Origin: Volvox africanus
Lineage: Eukaryota; Chlorophyta; Chlorophyceae; Chlamydomonadales; Volvocaceae
Assembly (NCBI GenBank): GCA_030268105.1
Contig: BSDZ01000041.1
Coordinates: 1-64,000 of the forward strand
Length of the DNA: 64,000 nt
Reading direction: 5' to 3'
The notes under the pieces: generated by a model
Database searches by the model: none
Told to the model about the DNA's origin: nothing
The model's input: only the letters and a program-made list of their open reading frames with translations
Position numbers and translations under genes: made by a program
Part shown: one piece after another, positions 34,803-46,837 of the stretch
Position numbering within the stretch: position 1 is the first letter of the stretch
Layout: each line of letters opens with the position of its first letter

Positions 34803-37470
34803 CCATGCTCCTGTACCAAGTGCCCCGTGTTGTTGTGAATTGTGAACCACGGGTCGGCTGCATAAGCCTGTTTCAAGCGCTTGGTAAAATCGGAGGGCAC
34901 GAAGTTAGGTTTTGCCTGAGACCTACTCCGTGTGCTTACCGCCAGAATGGCTGCATGCAGTGAGGGGTGCCTACTGAGAGCATCAGCTATGTTAAGTGAG
35001 CCGCTCAGGTACTCCCAATCAAAGTTAAACCGTGCCAGGTATTCCATCCAGCGGGCCTGGCGTCGGTTAAGGGAGGGCACACCTTGCAGAAACGTAAGGG
35101 GTTTGTGATCAGTCTTGAGGGCAAAAGGCCGGCCCTCAAGGTAACATCGCCATTCCTTCAAGGCATGTAGGACCGCCAGAAATTCCTGTTCCCCAGTGGT
35201 ATAACGGGTTTCAGCCCCCGAAAACTTCTTACTCGTGTATGCAATGGGGCGTCCCTGCTGCAACAGAACTGCCCCCGTCCCATGTATAGATGCATCAGTT
35301 ATGACCTCTACACGGAACGGCAATGAGTAGTCAGGGAAGTGCAGGATAATATCATCAGAGATAGCACGCTTCAAAACATCAAAAGCTTCTTGGCATGCGG
35401 GGGTCCAGGCCTCAGGTGAAGAGAAGGCTCCCTTACGTGTGAGGTTTGTTAGCGGTGCAGCAATGACTGAGTAGCGCTCTATGAACTTACGAAAGTAGTT
35501 GGTCAGGCCCAAAAACTTACGCAGTTCCTGAAGGTTGGAGGGCACTGGCCAATCCCGAACAACAGCAGTTTTCCGGGGGTCCATCCGTATGCCACCCTGA
35601 GACACTATATGCCCCAGATACTCCACCTGTGGTTGTGCCCAGTGGCACTTAGAACGCTTAGCATACAGCTGCTCACGCCGCAGAACCTCAAAGACCAGGC
35701 GGAGGTGTTGTATGTGCTCCTCACGGGTCTTTGAAAACACCAGGATATCGTCCAGATAACAGATGACGAATTTGTCGATGTATGGCCTGAAGATGCGGTC
35801 CATGACGGCTTGGAACGTTGCAGGGGCGTTCGTCAGTCCGAAACTAAGGACGGTATATTCAAAATGGCCAAACGGCGTACGGAAAGCCGTTTTAGGGATG
35901 TCAGATTCTGCTATACGAATCTGATTATACCCCTGCTGGAGGTCAATAGAGCTAAAGAATGCAGAATCTTTTAGCTTATCCAGCAGATCATCGACACGTG
36001 GGAGGGGGTTACGGTTCTTAACTGTTGCGGCATTTAACCCCCTATAGTCAATGCACATTCTCAGAGTCCCATCCTTCTTTCCCACAAACAGAATAGGGGC
36101 GGAGTATGGGGATGTGCTTGGCCGTATCATACCTTTTTTCAGCAGCTCAGTAACCTGTCGTTTGACCTCGTCCAGCTCCAAGGGGCTTAGCCGATACATG
36201 GGGCGGGAAACGGGTACTGCACCAGGCACCAAAGGTATGGTGTGATCCACAGGCCGCATTGGAGGCTTACCAGGGACCTCCTGGAATATATCTGCATATT
36301 CCTGTAACAGGGCCTCAAGCTCAGGGTCAGTGGCATCAGCTGGGATAGAAGTTGCATTCAGGTGCAACTTGGGCCGTACTAGTAAAGCATGAGCCCCCTT
36401 GCGAATCATGCGAACTGCTGCTTTTCTGCCAACAACTTCAGGTTCAGTGTGCTGACAGATAGCAGTGGTTGCATAATTAAAGCAAGGCGCAGGTGTCATC
36501 TGATCTGGTGGCTGTCCGGCAGTAGTAAAGGGTACCTTGCAAACTAAAGTCCCCTTGCGCAGGCGCAAAGACTTAGACTCATAGTCAAGGACAGCCCCAT
36601 ACTGTGCTAGGGTGGAAGAACCCAAGATATACGTGGCAGCATCAGTTAGCTCAGGCAACACGTATGGGCGGACATTGAACCTTAAAGGACCTGCAGATAG
36701 ACGAAGATTAACCTGCCCCAAGATAGCCTGCTTACCCCCATCAGCAAGGGTAACTTCTGACCAGGAGCATGGGCTAGGTTTCAGGCCAAGCTGCGTAACC
36801 ACTGATGCCGAAATGAAATCATCACTGGCTCCAGAGTCGGCTAGGGCGGTGAACGTACGACCTGCCGTACTTAAGGTGATCAGAGGTACGCCAGGGCAGC
36901 AGCTTTAGCCAAGCAGAGAACTGAAATACAGGGTTCAGTCTCAGGCAAGCCCTCCTGAACCGATTTAGGAGCAGCAAACCAGACGTCAACAAAGTATGGG
37001 CTTCCAGGGAGCTGAACGACCTCACCTGCCATATCAAGGCTATGAAAAAGAGCCGTCTCTGGGTTAAACCTTAAGACCCGTTGCATTCCCGACAGAAAAG
37101 AAGGGTTGCGTCGGGACACATACTCAGGCAGCAAGATGCACGCTGAGGTATCAGGGTGTTGACGTTTGCATGCCCTAAAGTGAGCTAATTGCTTCTCTAG
37201 CTCGCAGAGTGAAGAGGGAGTGAACAAGATAGTATGCCCACCCAAGTTAGCGGAGGATAGGGGGCGACCTTGAGGCTCAAAAAGATTACAAAAGCCATCA
37301 AAGCCGGCACGGACAGTTCGTGCATCAAAAGAAAAACGTCTCCCTATCACCTGCTCCACTTGGTTTAAAACAGAGGGCAAAAGAGCCCGTACTGCACGGC
37401 ACTTTGCTACCATCTGGCCCACAACAAAGAACCCAGGTGGTGATCCCTCTATACCAGCCTGGGCAAGTTC
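34803..37470 (-). pseudogene. H pol, N-terminal part (protease, RT, RNase H)
   Basis: Continues H pol right of the A insertion. RT (YLDDILVFS near 35750) and RNase H (VEVITDAS, TDHKPL) are intact. The protease is broken: compared with H' a 10-bp deletion near 36893 removes part of ALIGAGVPLIT and shifts the frame. Upstream of this the frame is open from the gag stop (37471-37473). The frame running leftward into the A LTR (to 34700) is an accident of insertion. Confidence 0.88.
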
Positions 37471-38851
37471 CTAGTGGTCCTTACCCTTATTTTTCTCCGC
37501 CCCCAGCATTGGGCAGGAGTCGACCCTATGTTGGTCGGAACCGCAACGGAGGCACATCCCATGTTGTTTACGAAAATGGAACTCCCGTCTAGTACATTTG
37601 AATGTGGTTAGATACTCCGCCAGGTTCTGCTTAGGCCCCTTCTTCTGCACGTGGCCCCCTTTTGGGGCCAAGTGCCTCCCCTGCTGTCCGCCGCCCCTCT
37701 TAGACTTACCGGCGCCCTTAACCTGCCGCGGCTGATCCTCGTGCCCGGTGATGCCTGGACGAACGGATGCAGCCCGCGGTTTTTAAGTCGGGGGCGCCGG
37801 GGTCTCCTCGTCAGGGTCGTCGCAGGCCATGTCCTGTACCGACAGCATGTTCATTTTGGGACGGGCCAGTTTGTCAGATTCCCGTCGGGCCACTAACCTA
37901 AGTTCAGCTCCCAGGGAGAACTGAACCAAGTCTGTATATGTCTTAAAGGTTTTACCCGACAGGTCAGTTGCACAGTCCCCACTAAGGTCGGATGACAGGC
38001 CCTGCTGAAACCAAAACACACGCTCACTATCAGACAGGTCCGCAATGGGCGTGACAAGAGCCTCAAAGCGGCTCTGATAGGAAAGAGACAGTTTCTCCAG
38101 GGCGCATGCGGTATTTGCCAGCATTTAATTTCAGGCGTGCCTCAGTGTCACGTGACTGGACCTGGGGTGAAAAACGGACAAGCAGTGCTTCTAGCAGTTC
38201 CTCAGATGTATAGGAATCCCTTGCGTTAGTCCATTGATCGTGCCATAATCTTGCCGCGCCTTCAAAGGCAGTGGCCAAGAAAAGACGGCGCGTAGAGTCC
38301 TGTTGACCCCCACGGGCTGTGGCAAAGGAGTTCCTAAAATTACAGACAAAGGCCCGTGTTAGAGGTGCAGCAACTCGTCCTAAATCAGAAAGCTTAACAT
38401 CCATAGGGATATTCAGCTTAGGCACTGCGATCGCTATTTTTATCACCTCGTCCTCATGTCCAGTATGAGGAGGCCCAGGTGGCCTGGAAGAGGTGCCCGC
38501 AACAGCAGCACAAGTTGTTGCAGCGGCAGCGGGAGCCATCCCAGGAATATCCACGGCACCAGGTGTCAAATGGTTTGACACTACAGCAGGGCCATGAACA
38601 TAAAAAGGGGATGGGGCATAAATAGGTGATGTAGGTGCCTCAGGGGATGCTGTGCCGCCTTGCCTGGGAATAGGTGAAGGCTGGTTCAGAAGGTCGATAC
38701 CACCTGCCACAGCAGCATTTGGTGGCTGTGTCAACCTAGAGAGCCATTCCCACCTATTCCCTTAGCTAGCATTAGCAGCAATCCGGCCAACAAACTGAAA
38801 GGTGTTGGCAGCAAGAGCCGAGACAGCATTCGCTAAGTTCGAGGCTTGCAT
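37471..38851 (-). pseudogene. H gag, frameshift and stops
   Basis: Gag from the ATG at 38849-38851 to TAG 37471-37473. It has the TAA in the N-terminal part (near 38762, shared with B2 and H'), the extra base in the capsid region near 38082, and an added TTAA stop in the basic linker near 37783. The zinc knuckle is intact near 37520-37560. Confidence 0.84.
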
Positions 38852-39656
38852 ATTGTATGCCTGAAAGCCTAACAGATCAAACTGCGAGTGACTGTTCTGG
38901 CGAAAGGCAAAGCAAAGGCAAGGACCAGGGCCTACCCAACGCTTGGATGCCTTCGATGAACTTCAAAAATTTTGAAGTCCGCACGTGAAGTTGATTTGTG
39001 ATGGATCAGAGTGACTGGGCAGAAGTGCCGCTCCGATGGGTCTGAGGTGTTGACACTGCAGAAGCACTCACGGCGGTTGGAACAAACACAATACCTTTCA
39101 AGTAATAGAGATATATATGTATTAGTGGAAGCCGAAGTGAATTCACGAAGTCGACTCCTTGTTGGATTCGATGTGAAGGTACTATCGAACCCGCAACTAC
39201 ACGGATTCCTCAGCAAAACTGCAATACAAGTTCTAGATAGAAAACAGTGTTGCAGGAAGATATTACCTAACAGAGAAGGCAGAATTGTCTAGGTCGCGAG
39301 CCACGTTGACCGTGACTAACTTAGAGATTGACTTTAACAGAAAGCACAGCCGAACTCACAAAGAGCAGGTTCAAAGTGTCACTAGACTAACTTCGTGAAT
39401 ATTACAGACCGGTGGTAGCCGCAGCGAAAATGGCGGCGCTCAGCTCCTCAGGCAATGTCTCCATGTCCAGAGGGATGTCGGCAGGAGGGAGATCGTGGTC
39501 GATGTCCATTTATAAAAGGGCAGCTTGAGTGGCTTGAGCGCGTTGCGCGGTTAGAGTGGCTTGAGCAGTTACCACAGAAAGACTTGAGAAGGCTTGAACG
39601 ATTTCAGCGGAAGACTTGACGAGACGTCCCAGGGAGGAACGGTCTCGATACCAGCT
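38852..39656 (-). other. H 5' leader
   Basis: About 0.8 kb leader with the B-type primer binding site just left of 39653. No supported gene. Confidence 0.65.
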
Positions 39657-40079
39657 TGTTGTATATGGTACCCACGAAGGGTGGTATCAAAAGATACCGG
39701 TTGTTGTGCCAGAGCCCGATTAAGTAGAGCCGCCGACTAGGTCGTACTTGAGAGACCATAAGGCCTCGAACCGGGCGTGACCTTCAGAAGTCACCACTAC
39801 AACCGGAGATTCAGTGAACCAGGAACCAGATGTTCCACCATTTACCATTCAGGCGGTAAATGGCCCATTCCATACAGGTTATGGAGTAACCGACAGGTTC
39901 GGATGTTTCAGGAAGTCGGTTAGTATTGGTCGTCGACAGCCGAGACCAAATCCACAAATCGAATGCCAGATGGAAACATGAAACAGTTAATATGATAATT
40001 AAATATATTATATTATAAAATAATAAACAGATAATTATTATATCTTAATGAATTACCGAAATGCATTAAGGATACAACA
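39657..40079 (-). repeat. Recombinant family B LTR between H and H'
   Basis: 423 bp, reading as identical to the B4 5' LTR (26389-26811) and followed by the same CAGAGTCCCC. Its left flank is H leader and its right flank is mid-integrase of an H copy. That combination is not produced by insertion but by recombination between two LTRs. Confidence 0.92.
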
Positions 40080-43000
40080 CAGAGTCCCCAGGGCGCCCCA
40101 AAACTTACTTGCAAATTGAGTGCCGCGGTCAGATACCACGGACTTGGGGACCCCATGCAAACGTACCACATTGTCGAAAAATAGACGGGCCGTTTGCTCA
40201 GCTGTGCAGGATGATGTCGTGGGGGCCAGGTGGACCATCTTGGTGAAACGGTCGACCAGGACCAGCACGGCATCGTATCCTCCCTCAGTTTTGGGCAGCG
40301 CAACAATAAAGTCCATAGAGACGCTTTCCCACGGAGCGTCAGGAATAGGAAGAGGTTGGAGATGCCCATGTGCTTTACCAGACTGGGCCTTATTGCGCTG
40401 GCACAGGTCGCAACAGAGGACATAATTTTCGGTGTCCTTAGCCATGCGGGGCCACCAGAATTGACGCCGCAAAAGCTCTAGTAACCGCGTGCAGCCCGGA
40501 TGCCCAGCAAGAGGGCCGTCATGAAAACGTGAGAGAAGTTCACGACGTAATGAATCGTCGTTAGGTACGACAATCTGACGGTGGGATCCTTCCGATCGGA
40601 TCCATAAGCCATGCTCCTGTACCAAGTGCCCCGTGTTGTTGTGAATTGTGAACCACGGGTCGGCTGCATAAGCCTGTTTCAAGCGCTTGGTAAAATCGGA
40701 GGGCACGAAGTTAGGTTTTGCCTGAGACCTACTCCGTGTGCTTACCGCCAGAATGGCTGCATGCAGTGAGGGGTGCCTACTGAGAGCATCAGCTATGTTA
40801 AGTGAGCCGCTCAGGTACTCCCAATCAAAGTTAAACCGTGCCAGGTATTCCATCCAGCGGGCCTGGCGTCGGTTAAGGGAGGGCACACCTTGCAGAAACG
40901 TAAGGGGTTTGTGATCAGTCTTGAGGGCAAAAGGCCGGCCCTCAAGGTAACATCGCCATTCCTTCAAGGCATGTAGGACCGCCAGAAATTCCTGTTCCCC
41001 AGTGGTATAACGGGTTTCAGCCCCCGAAAACTTCTTACTCGTGTATGCAATGGGGCGTCCCTGCTGCAACAGAACTGCCCCCGTCCCATGTATAGATGCA
41101 TCAGTTATGACCTCTACACGGAACGGCAATGAGTAGTCAGGGAAGTGCAGGATAATATCATCAGAGATAGCACGCTTCAAAACATCAAAAGCTTCTTGGC
41201 ATGCGGGGGTCCAGGCCTCAGGTGAAGAGAAGGCTCCCTTACGTGTGAGGTTTGTTAGCGGTGCAGCAATGACTGAGTAGCGCTCTATGAACTTACGAAA
41301 GTAGTTGGTCAGGCCCAAAAACTTACGCAGTTCCTGAAGGTTGGAGGGCACTGGCCAATCCCGAACAACAGCAGTTTTCCGGGGGTCCATCCGTATGCCA
41401 CCCTGAGACACTATATGCCCCAGATACTCCACCTGTGGTTGTGCCCAGTGGCACTTAGAACGCTTAGCATACAGCTGCTCACGCCGCAGAACCTCAAAGA
41501 CCAGGCGGAGGTGTTGTATGTGCTCCTCACGGGTCTTTGAAAACACCAGGATATCGTCCAGATAACAGATGACGAATTTGTCGATGTATGGCCTGAAGAT
41601 GCGGTCCATGACGGCTTGGAACGTTGCAGGGGCGTTCGTCAGTCCGAAACTAAGGACGGTATATTCAAAATGGCCAAACGGCGTACGGAAAGCCGTTTTA
41701 GGGATGTCAGATTCTGCTATACGAATCTGATTATACCCCTGCTGGAGGTCAATAGAGCTAAAGAATGCAGAATCTTTTAGCTTATCCAGCAGATCATCGA
41801 CACGTGGGAGGGGGTTACGGTTCTTAACTGTTGCGGCATTTAACCCCCTATAGTCAATGCACATTCTCAGAGTCCCATCCTTCTTTCCCACAAACAGAAT
41901 AGGGGCGGAGTATGGGGATGTGCTTGGCCGTATCATACCTTTTTTCAGCAGCTCAGTAACCTGTCGTTTGACCTCGTCCAGCTCCAAGGGGCTTAGCCGA
42001 TACATGGGGCGGGAAACGGGTACTGCACCAGGCACCAAAGGTATGGTGTAATCCACAGGCCGCATTGGAGGCTTACCAGGGACCTCCTGGAATATATCTG
42101 CATATTCCTGTAACAGGGCCTCAAGCTCAGGGTCAGTGGCATCAGCTGGGATAGAAGTTGCATTCAGGTGCAACTTGGGCCGTACTAGTAAAGCATGAGC
42201 CCCCTTGCGAATCATGCGAACTGCTGCTTTTCTGCCAACAACTTCAGGTTCAGTGTGCTGACAGAAATCAGTCCTTGCATAATTAAAGCAAGTCGCAGGT
42301 GTCATCTGATCTGGTGGCTGTCCGGCAGTAGTAAAGGGTACCTTGCAAACTAAAGTCCCCTTGCGCAGGCGCAAAGACTTAGACTCATAGTCAAGGACAG
42401 CCCCATACTGTGCTAGGGTGGAAGAACCCAAGATATACGTGGCAGCATCAGTTAGCTCAGGCAACACGTATGGGCGGACATTGAACCTTAAAGGACCTGC
42501 AGATAGACGAAGATTAACCTGCCCCAAGATAGCCTGCTTACCCCCATCAGCAAGGGTAACTTCTGACCAGGAGCATGGGCTAGGTTTCAGGCCAAGCTGC
42601 GTAACCACTGATGCCGAAATGAAATCATCACTGGCTCCAGAGTCGGCTAGGGCGGTGAACGTACGACCTGCCGTACTTAAGGTGATCAGAGGTACGCCAG
42701 CACCTATCAGGGCAGCAGCTTTAGCCAAGCAGAGAACTGAAATACAGGGTTCAGTCTCAGGCAAGCCCTCCTGAACCGATTTAGGAGCAGCAAACCAGAC
42801 GTCAACAAAGTATGGGCTTCCAGGGAGCTGAACGACCTCACCTGCCATATCAAGGCTATGAAAAAGAGCCGTCTCTGGGTTAAACCTTAAGACCCGTTGC
42901 ATTCCCGACAGAAAAGAAGGGTTGCGTCGGGACACATACTCAGGCAGCAAGATGCACGCTGAGGTATCAGGGTGTTGACGTTTGCATGCCCTAAAGTGAG

Positions 43001-43286
43001 CTAATTGCTTCTCTAGCTCGCAGAGTGAAGAGGGAGTGAACAAGATAGTATGCCCACCCAAGTTAGCGGAGGATAGGGGGCGACCTTGAGGCTCAAAAAG
43101 ATTACAAAAGCCATCAAAGCCGGCACGGACAGTTCGTGCATCAAAAGAAAAACGTCTCCCTATCACCTGCTCCACTTGGTTTAAAACAGAGGGCAAAAGA
43201 GCCCGTACTGCACGGCACTTTGCTACCATCTGGCCCACAACAAAGACCCCAGGTGGTGATCCCTCTATACCAGCCTGGGCAAGTTC
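40080..43286 (-). pseudogene. H' pol, truncated in integrase
   Basis: Open from the gag TAG (43287-43289) through protease (LADSGASDD near 42640), RT (YLDDILVFS near 41560), RNase H and integrase HHCC to the VSDRGTQF motif, then cut at 40080 by an LTR. The last residues of the open frame come from the LTR. The catalytic Glu of integrase and the chromodomain are missing. Protease and RT show no lesion, so this is the only B copy with an uninterrupted protease-RT-RNase H frame besides B4. Confidence 0.9.
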
Positions 43287-44644
43287 CTAGTGGTCCTTAC
43301 CCTTATTTTTCTCCGCCCCCAGCATTGGGCAGGAGTCGACCCTATGTTGGTCGGAACCGCAACGGAGGCACATCCCATGTTGTTTACGAAAATGGAACTC
43401 CCGTCTAGTACATTTGAATGTGGTTAGATACTCCGCCAGGTTCTGCTTAGGCCCCTTCTTCTGCACGTGGCCCCCTTTTGGGGCCAAGTGCCTCCCCTGC
43501 TGTCCGCCGCCCCTCTTAGACTTACCGGCGCCCTTAACCTGCCGCGGCTGATCCTCGTGCCCTCGTGCGCGGTTTTTTGGTCGGGGGCGCCGGGGTCTCC
43601 TCGTCAGGGTCGTCGCAGGCCCTGTCCTGTACCGACAGCATGTTCATTTTGGGACGGGCCAGTTTGTCAGATTCCCGTCGGGCCACTAACCTAAGTTCAG
43701 CTCCCAGGGAGAACTGAACCAAGTCTGTATATGTCTTAAAGGTTTTACCCGACAGGTCAGTTGCACAGTCCCCACTAAGGTCGGATGACAGGCCCTGCTG
43801 AAACCAAAACACACGCTCACTATCAGACAGGTCCGCAATGGGCGTGACAAGAGCCTCAAAGCGGCTCTGATAGGAAAGAGACAGTTTCTCCAGGGCGCAT
43901 GCGGTATTTGCCAGCATTTAATTTCAGGCGTGCCTCAGTGTCACGTGACTGGACCTGGGGTGAAAAACGGACAAGCAGTGCTTCTAGCAGTTCCTCAGAT
44001 GTATAGGAATCCCTTGCGTTAGTCCATTGATCGTGCCATAATCTTGCCGCGCCTTCAAAGGCAGTGGCCAAGAAAAGACGGCGCGTAGAGTCCTGTTGAC
44101 CCCCACGGGCTGTGGCAAAGGAGTTCCTAAAATTACAGACAAAGGCCCGTGTTAGAGGCGCAGCAACTCGTCCTAAATCAGAAAGCTTAACATCCATAGG
44201 GATATTCAGCTTAGGCACTGCGATCGCTATTTTTATCACCTCGTCCTCATGTCCAGTATGAGGAGGCCCAGGTGGCCTGGAAGAGGTGCCCGCAACAGCA
44301 GCACAAGTTGTTGCAGCGGCAGCGGGAGCCATCCCAGGAATATCCACGGCACCAGGTGTCAAATGGTTTGACACTACAGCAGGGCCATGAACATAAAAAG
44401 GGGATGGGGCATAAATAGGTGATGTAGGTGCCTCAGGGGATGCTGTGCCGCCTTGCCTGGGAATAGGTGAAGGCTGGTTCAGAAGGTCGATACCACCTGC
44501 CACAGCAGCATTTGGTGGCTGTGTCAACCTAGAGAGCCATTCCCACCTATTCGCTTAGCTAGCATTAGCAGCAATCCGTCCAACAAACTGAAAGGTGTTG
44601 GCAGCAAGAGCCGAGACAGCATTCGCTAAGTTCGAGGCTTGCAT
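43287..44644 (-). pseudogene. H' gag, damaged
   Basis: From the ATG at 44642-44644 to TAG 43287-43289. It carries the TAA near 44553, the extra base near 43875 and a short deletion near 43560 in the basic linker. The zinc knuckle is intact near 43340-43375. Confidence 0.84.
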
Positions 44645-45195
44645 ATTGTATGCCTGAAAGCCTAACAGATCAAACTGCGAGTGACTGTTCTGGCGAAAGG
44701 CAAAGCAAAGGCAAGGACCAGGGCCTACCCAACGCTTGGATGCCTTCGATTAACTTCAAAAATTTTGAAGTCCGCACGTGAAGTTGATTTGTGATGGATC
44801 AGAGTGACTGGGCAGAAGTGCCGCTCCGATGGGTCTGAGGTGTTGACACTGCAGAAGCACTCACGGCGGTTGGAACAAACACAATACCTTTCAAGTAATA
44901 GAGATATATATGTATTAGTGGAAGCCGAAGTGAATTCACGAAGTCGACTCCTTGTTGGATTCGATGTGAAGGTACTATCGAACCCGCAACTACACGGATT
45001 CCTCAGCAAAACTGCAATACAAGGAGGGAGATCGTGGTCAATGTCCATTTATAAAAGGGCAGCTTGAGTGGCTTGAGCGCGTTGCGCGGTTAGAGTGGCT
45101 TGAGCAGTTACCACAGAAAGACTTGAGAAGGCTTGAACGATTTCAGCGGAAGACTTGACGAGACGTCCCAGGGAGGAACGGTCTCGATACCAGCT
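44645..45195 (-). other. H' 5' leader, internally deleted
   Basis: Compared with H and B2, about 190 bp are missing at 45023-45024 (CAATACAAG joined to GAGGGAGATCG). The primer binding site before the LTR is kept. Confidence 0.7.
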
Positions 45196-45617
45196 TGTTG
45201 TATATGGTACCCACGAAGGGTGGTATCAAAAGATACCGGTTGTTGTGCCAGAGCCCGATTAAGTAGAGCCGCCGACTAGGTCGTACTTGAGAGACCATAA
45301 GGCCTCGAACCGGGCGTGACCTTCAGAAGTCACCACTACAACCGGAGATTCAGTGAACCAGGAACCAGATGTTCCACCATTTACCATTCAGGCGGTAAAT
45401 GGCCCATTCCATACAGGTTATGGAGTAACCGACAGGTTCGGATGTTTCAGGAAATCGGTTAGTATTGGTCGTCGACAGCCGAGACCAAATCCACAAATCG
45501 AATGCCAGATGGGAACATGAAACAGTTAATCTGATAATAAAATATATTATATCATAAAATAATAAACAGATAATTATTATACTTAATGAATTACCAAAAT
45601 GCATTAAGGATACAACA
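45196..45617 (-). repeat. H' 5' LTR, right border of the B array
   Basis: 422 bp, type 1 (as 11536 and 18283, with one base different, GGTCGTCGAC). It is followed by CTGTG, which would be the target duplication of the original insertion. The left partner is not in the window. Confidence 0.92.
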
Positions 45618-45648
45618 CTGTGGTATGACTGTAGTTTCATGCTGGACA
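45618..45648. repeat. 31-bp direct repeat, copy 1
   Basis: Starts CTGTGGTATGACTG and ends CATGCTGGACA. It is repeated exactly at 47887-47917, at the other end of the non-retroelement segment. Confidence 0.9.
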
Positions 45649-45836
45649 TTATTCGTTTGCGGCCTCCAAGGCAGGTTCTGGTACCGTTGGGTCAGCAGGC
45701 AGGGTCAACCTGATTTGTACGAAGATGAATGGCGGTACGCTGGGTTGCGTTGGGTGATTGTTAGGTTGTTAGAGGGCTGTGTTATGGGTGTGTTGTTAGC
45801 AAGCGGGGGCGGCGTTCTGCGATGTGCTTCAGTACG
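45649..45836. other. Host DNA upstream of the tRNA gene
   Basis: Unique-looking sequence, no supported gene. Confidence 0.5.
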
Positions 45837-45909
45837 GCCCAGTTAGCTCAGTCGGTAGAGCGCAAGGCTCTTAACCTTGTGGTCGTGGGTTCGAGCTCCA
45901 CATTGGGCG
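45837..45909 (+). tRNA. tRNA-Lys (anticodon CTT)
   Basis: 73 nt, no intron. Acceptor stem GCCCAGT / ATTGGGC, D arm GCTC...GAGC, anticodon stem CAAGG / CCTTG with loop CTCTTAA (anticodon CTT), T arm GTGGG / TCCAC with loop TTCGAGC, discriminator G. The internal promoter boxes are recognisable: A box TAGCTCAGTCGG and B box GGTTCGAGCTC. No CCA is encoded, as usual in eukaryotes. The first T-run downstream (TTTT, 45987-45990) is unusually far for a Pol III terminator. This is the only host gene I can support in the window. Confidence 0.96.
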
Positions 45910-46758
45910 TGCGAGGGTGGAGGGAATGGAGAGATTGAGAGTGGACAGCAGTGGGAGGATGCGAGGAGTATTGGAAGCACGAACACTTTTCAGCTAGGAT
46001 GCAACCTCCTCTCACTGCCAGCTTGCCTACCTACCCCAGGGGGGGGGACTAGGAACAAAACCTAAACATCCTCACACCCTCTCAATAGGATGGATACATA
46101 GGGTAAGAGGGACAACAACACCAGCTGAGGCAAAAGAGAGGCCACTCCGTGACCAGCGGCCTCAGTCTCTGATGGAACGAATATGTGAGGAGGTACAACA
46201 TGTGGCAGCTACCTAACAAGCAAAGCAAGGATCCAGGTGGCAAACCAGTGACCAGCACGCAACACAGCGACCAGTGACCAGCACGCAACACAGCAAAGAT
46301 TCATATTTTGATCAGCAGGAGGTATATAGAAAAATAAGTATAAATAAATATATACATATATGCATTACATAAATACATATAAGAGTTTAGGGATTTAGGG
46401 TTTTAAAAAAAGAAACCCAATACATACAATACATATACAATTTTACAAAGGTTGCATGGTGACTGTTTCGACATCCATCCCTGCAGGATGTCACTGACCA
46501 CTGACGCTCTGCACACATGAGGCAGCAACATGCAGTACACAAGCTAAAGAACGCGACTGTGAGACAACCTGTGAGAGAACCTGCCTGCTGGGATATGTAG
46601 TAAATGTACATTAGCAGTGTGCAAGAGGTAGGGTGAGGGCTTGTGGCTGTAATATCCTGCCTGGGGGCTTTACGGGTTGTATCCAGGATGGAACGTGCAT
46701 GCTCATCTATCGATTATGTGGTAGGCCTCTTGACATGCTGAGCAGGTGCTTCTGCACC
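45910..46758. other. Host DNA downstream of the tRNA gene
   Basis: No supported gene; open frames are short and have no recognisable domains. Visible features: a G9 run near 46038-46046, a 26-bp unit repeated twice at 46244-46295, and two TTTAGGG motifs at 46386-46392 and 46394-46400. Confidence 0.5.
46244..46295. repeat. Tandem repeat, 2 x 26 bp
   Basis: Unit starting ACCAGTGACCAGCACGCAAC, two copies (46244-46269 and 46270-46295) differing only at the last base. Confidence 0.85.
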
Positions 46759-46837
46759 TTTATATTGTGTTGGCGTGTTCTGGTTATGTACGATGAAGAC
46801 TACGGGCCTTTCGGGCCTTTGCTTAGGTGAATATATA
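46759..46837 (+). repeat. 79-bp dispersed repeat, copy 1
   Basis: Begins TTTATATTGTGTTGGCG, contains a small hairpin (AGGCC or GGGCC around TTTCG) and ends GGTGAATATATA. A second copy with two mismatches is at 62147-62225. It may be the 3' tail of a SINE or LINE; this is not proven. Confidence 0.75.

Larger units (their letters stand above)
18283..40079 (-). mobile_element. Family B element H, split by B4 and A
   Basis: Third B unit. Its pieces are 18705-19642 (polypurine tract, chromodomain, part of integrase), 26812-27345 (integrase core and HHCC) and 34803-39656 (RNase H, RT, protease, gag, leader), with LTRs at 18283-18704 and 39657-40079. The pieces rejoin exactly once one copy of CAGAG (B4 target site) and one of CCATG (A target site) is removed. 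The right-hand LTR is of the B4 type rather than the type of the left LTR, which indicates LTR recombination (see findings). Confidence 0.9.
40080..45617 (-). mobile_element. Family B element H' (duplicated 5' part of H)
   Basis: Minus strand, 5' LTR 45196-45617, leader, gag and pol up to the middle of integrase, where it joins the LTR 39657-40079 at CAGAG. It matches H piece by piece and lacks the A insertion: CCATG occurs once, uninterrupted, at 40609-40613. Post-duplication changes include a short deletion near 43560 in gag and a deletion of roughly 190 bp in the leader near 45023. The LTR is directly followed by non-retroelement DNA at 45618. Confidence 0.92.

Noticed and set aside
34700..36802. 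700-codon frame ending in an unusual C-terminal tail (VVLRFISRRRVG...)
   Set aside because: The tail is A-type LTR sequence entered by chance after the insertion at CCATG. It is not a novel fusion protein.
45837..45909. tRNA-Lys as primer donor for the neighbouring retroelements
   Set aside because: The primer sites start TGGTATCGAGAC, while this tRNA would require TGGCGCCCAAT.
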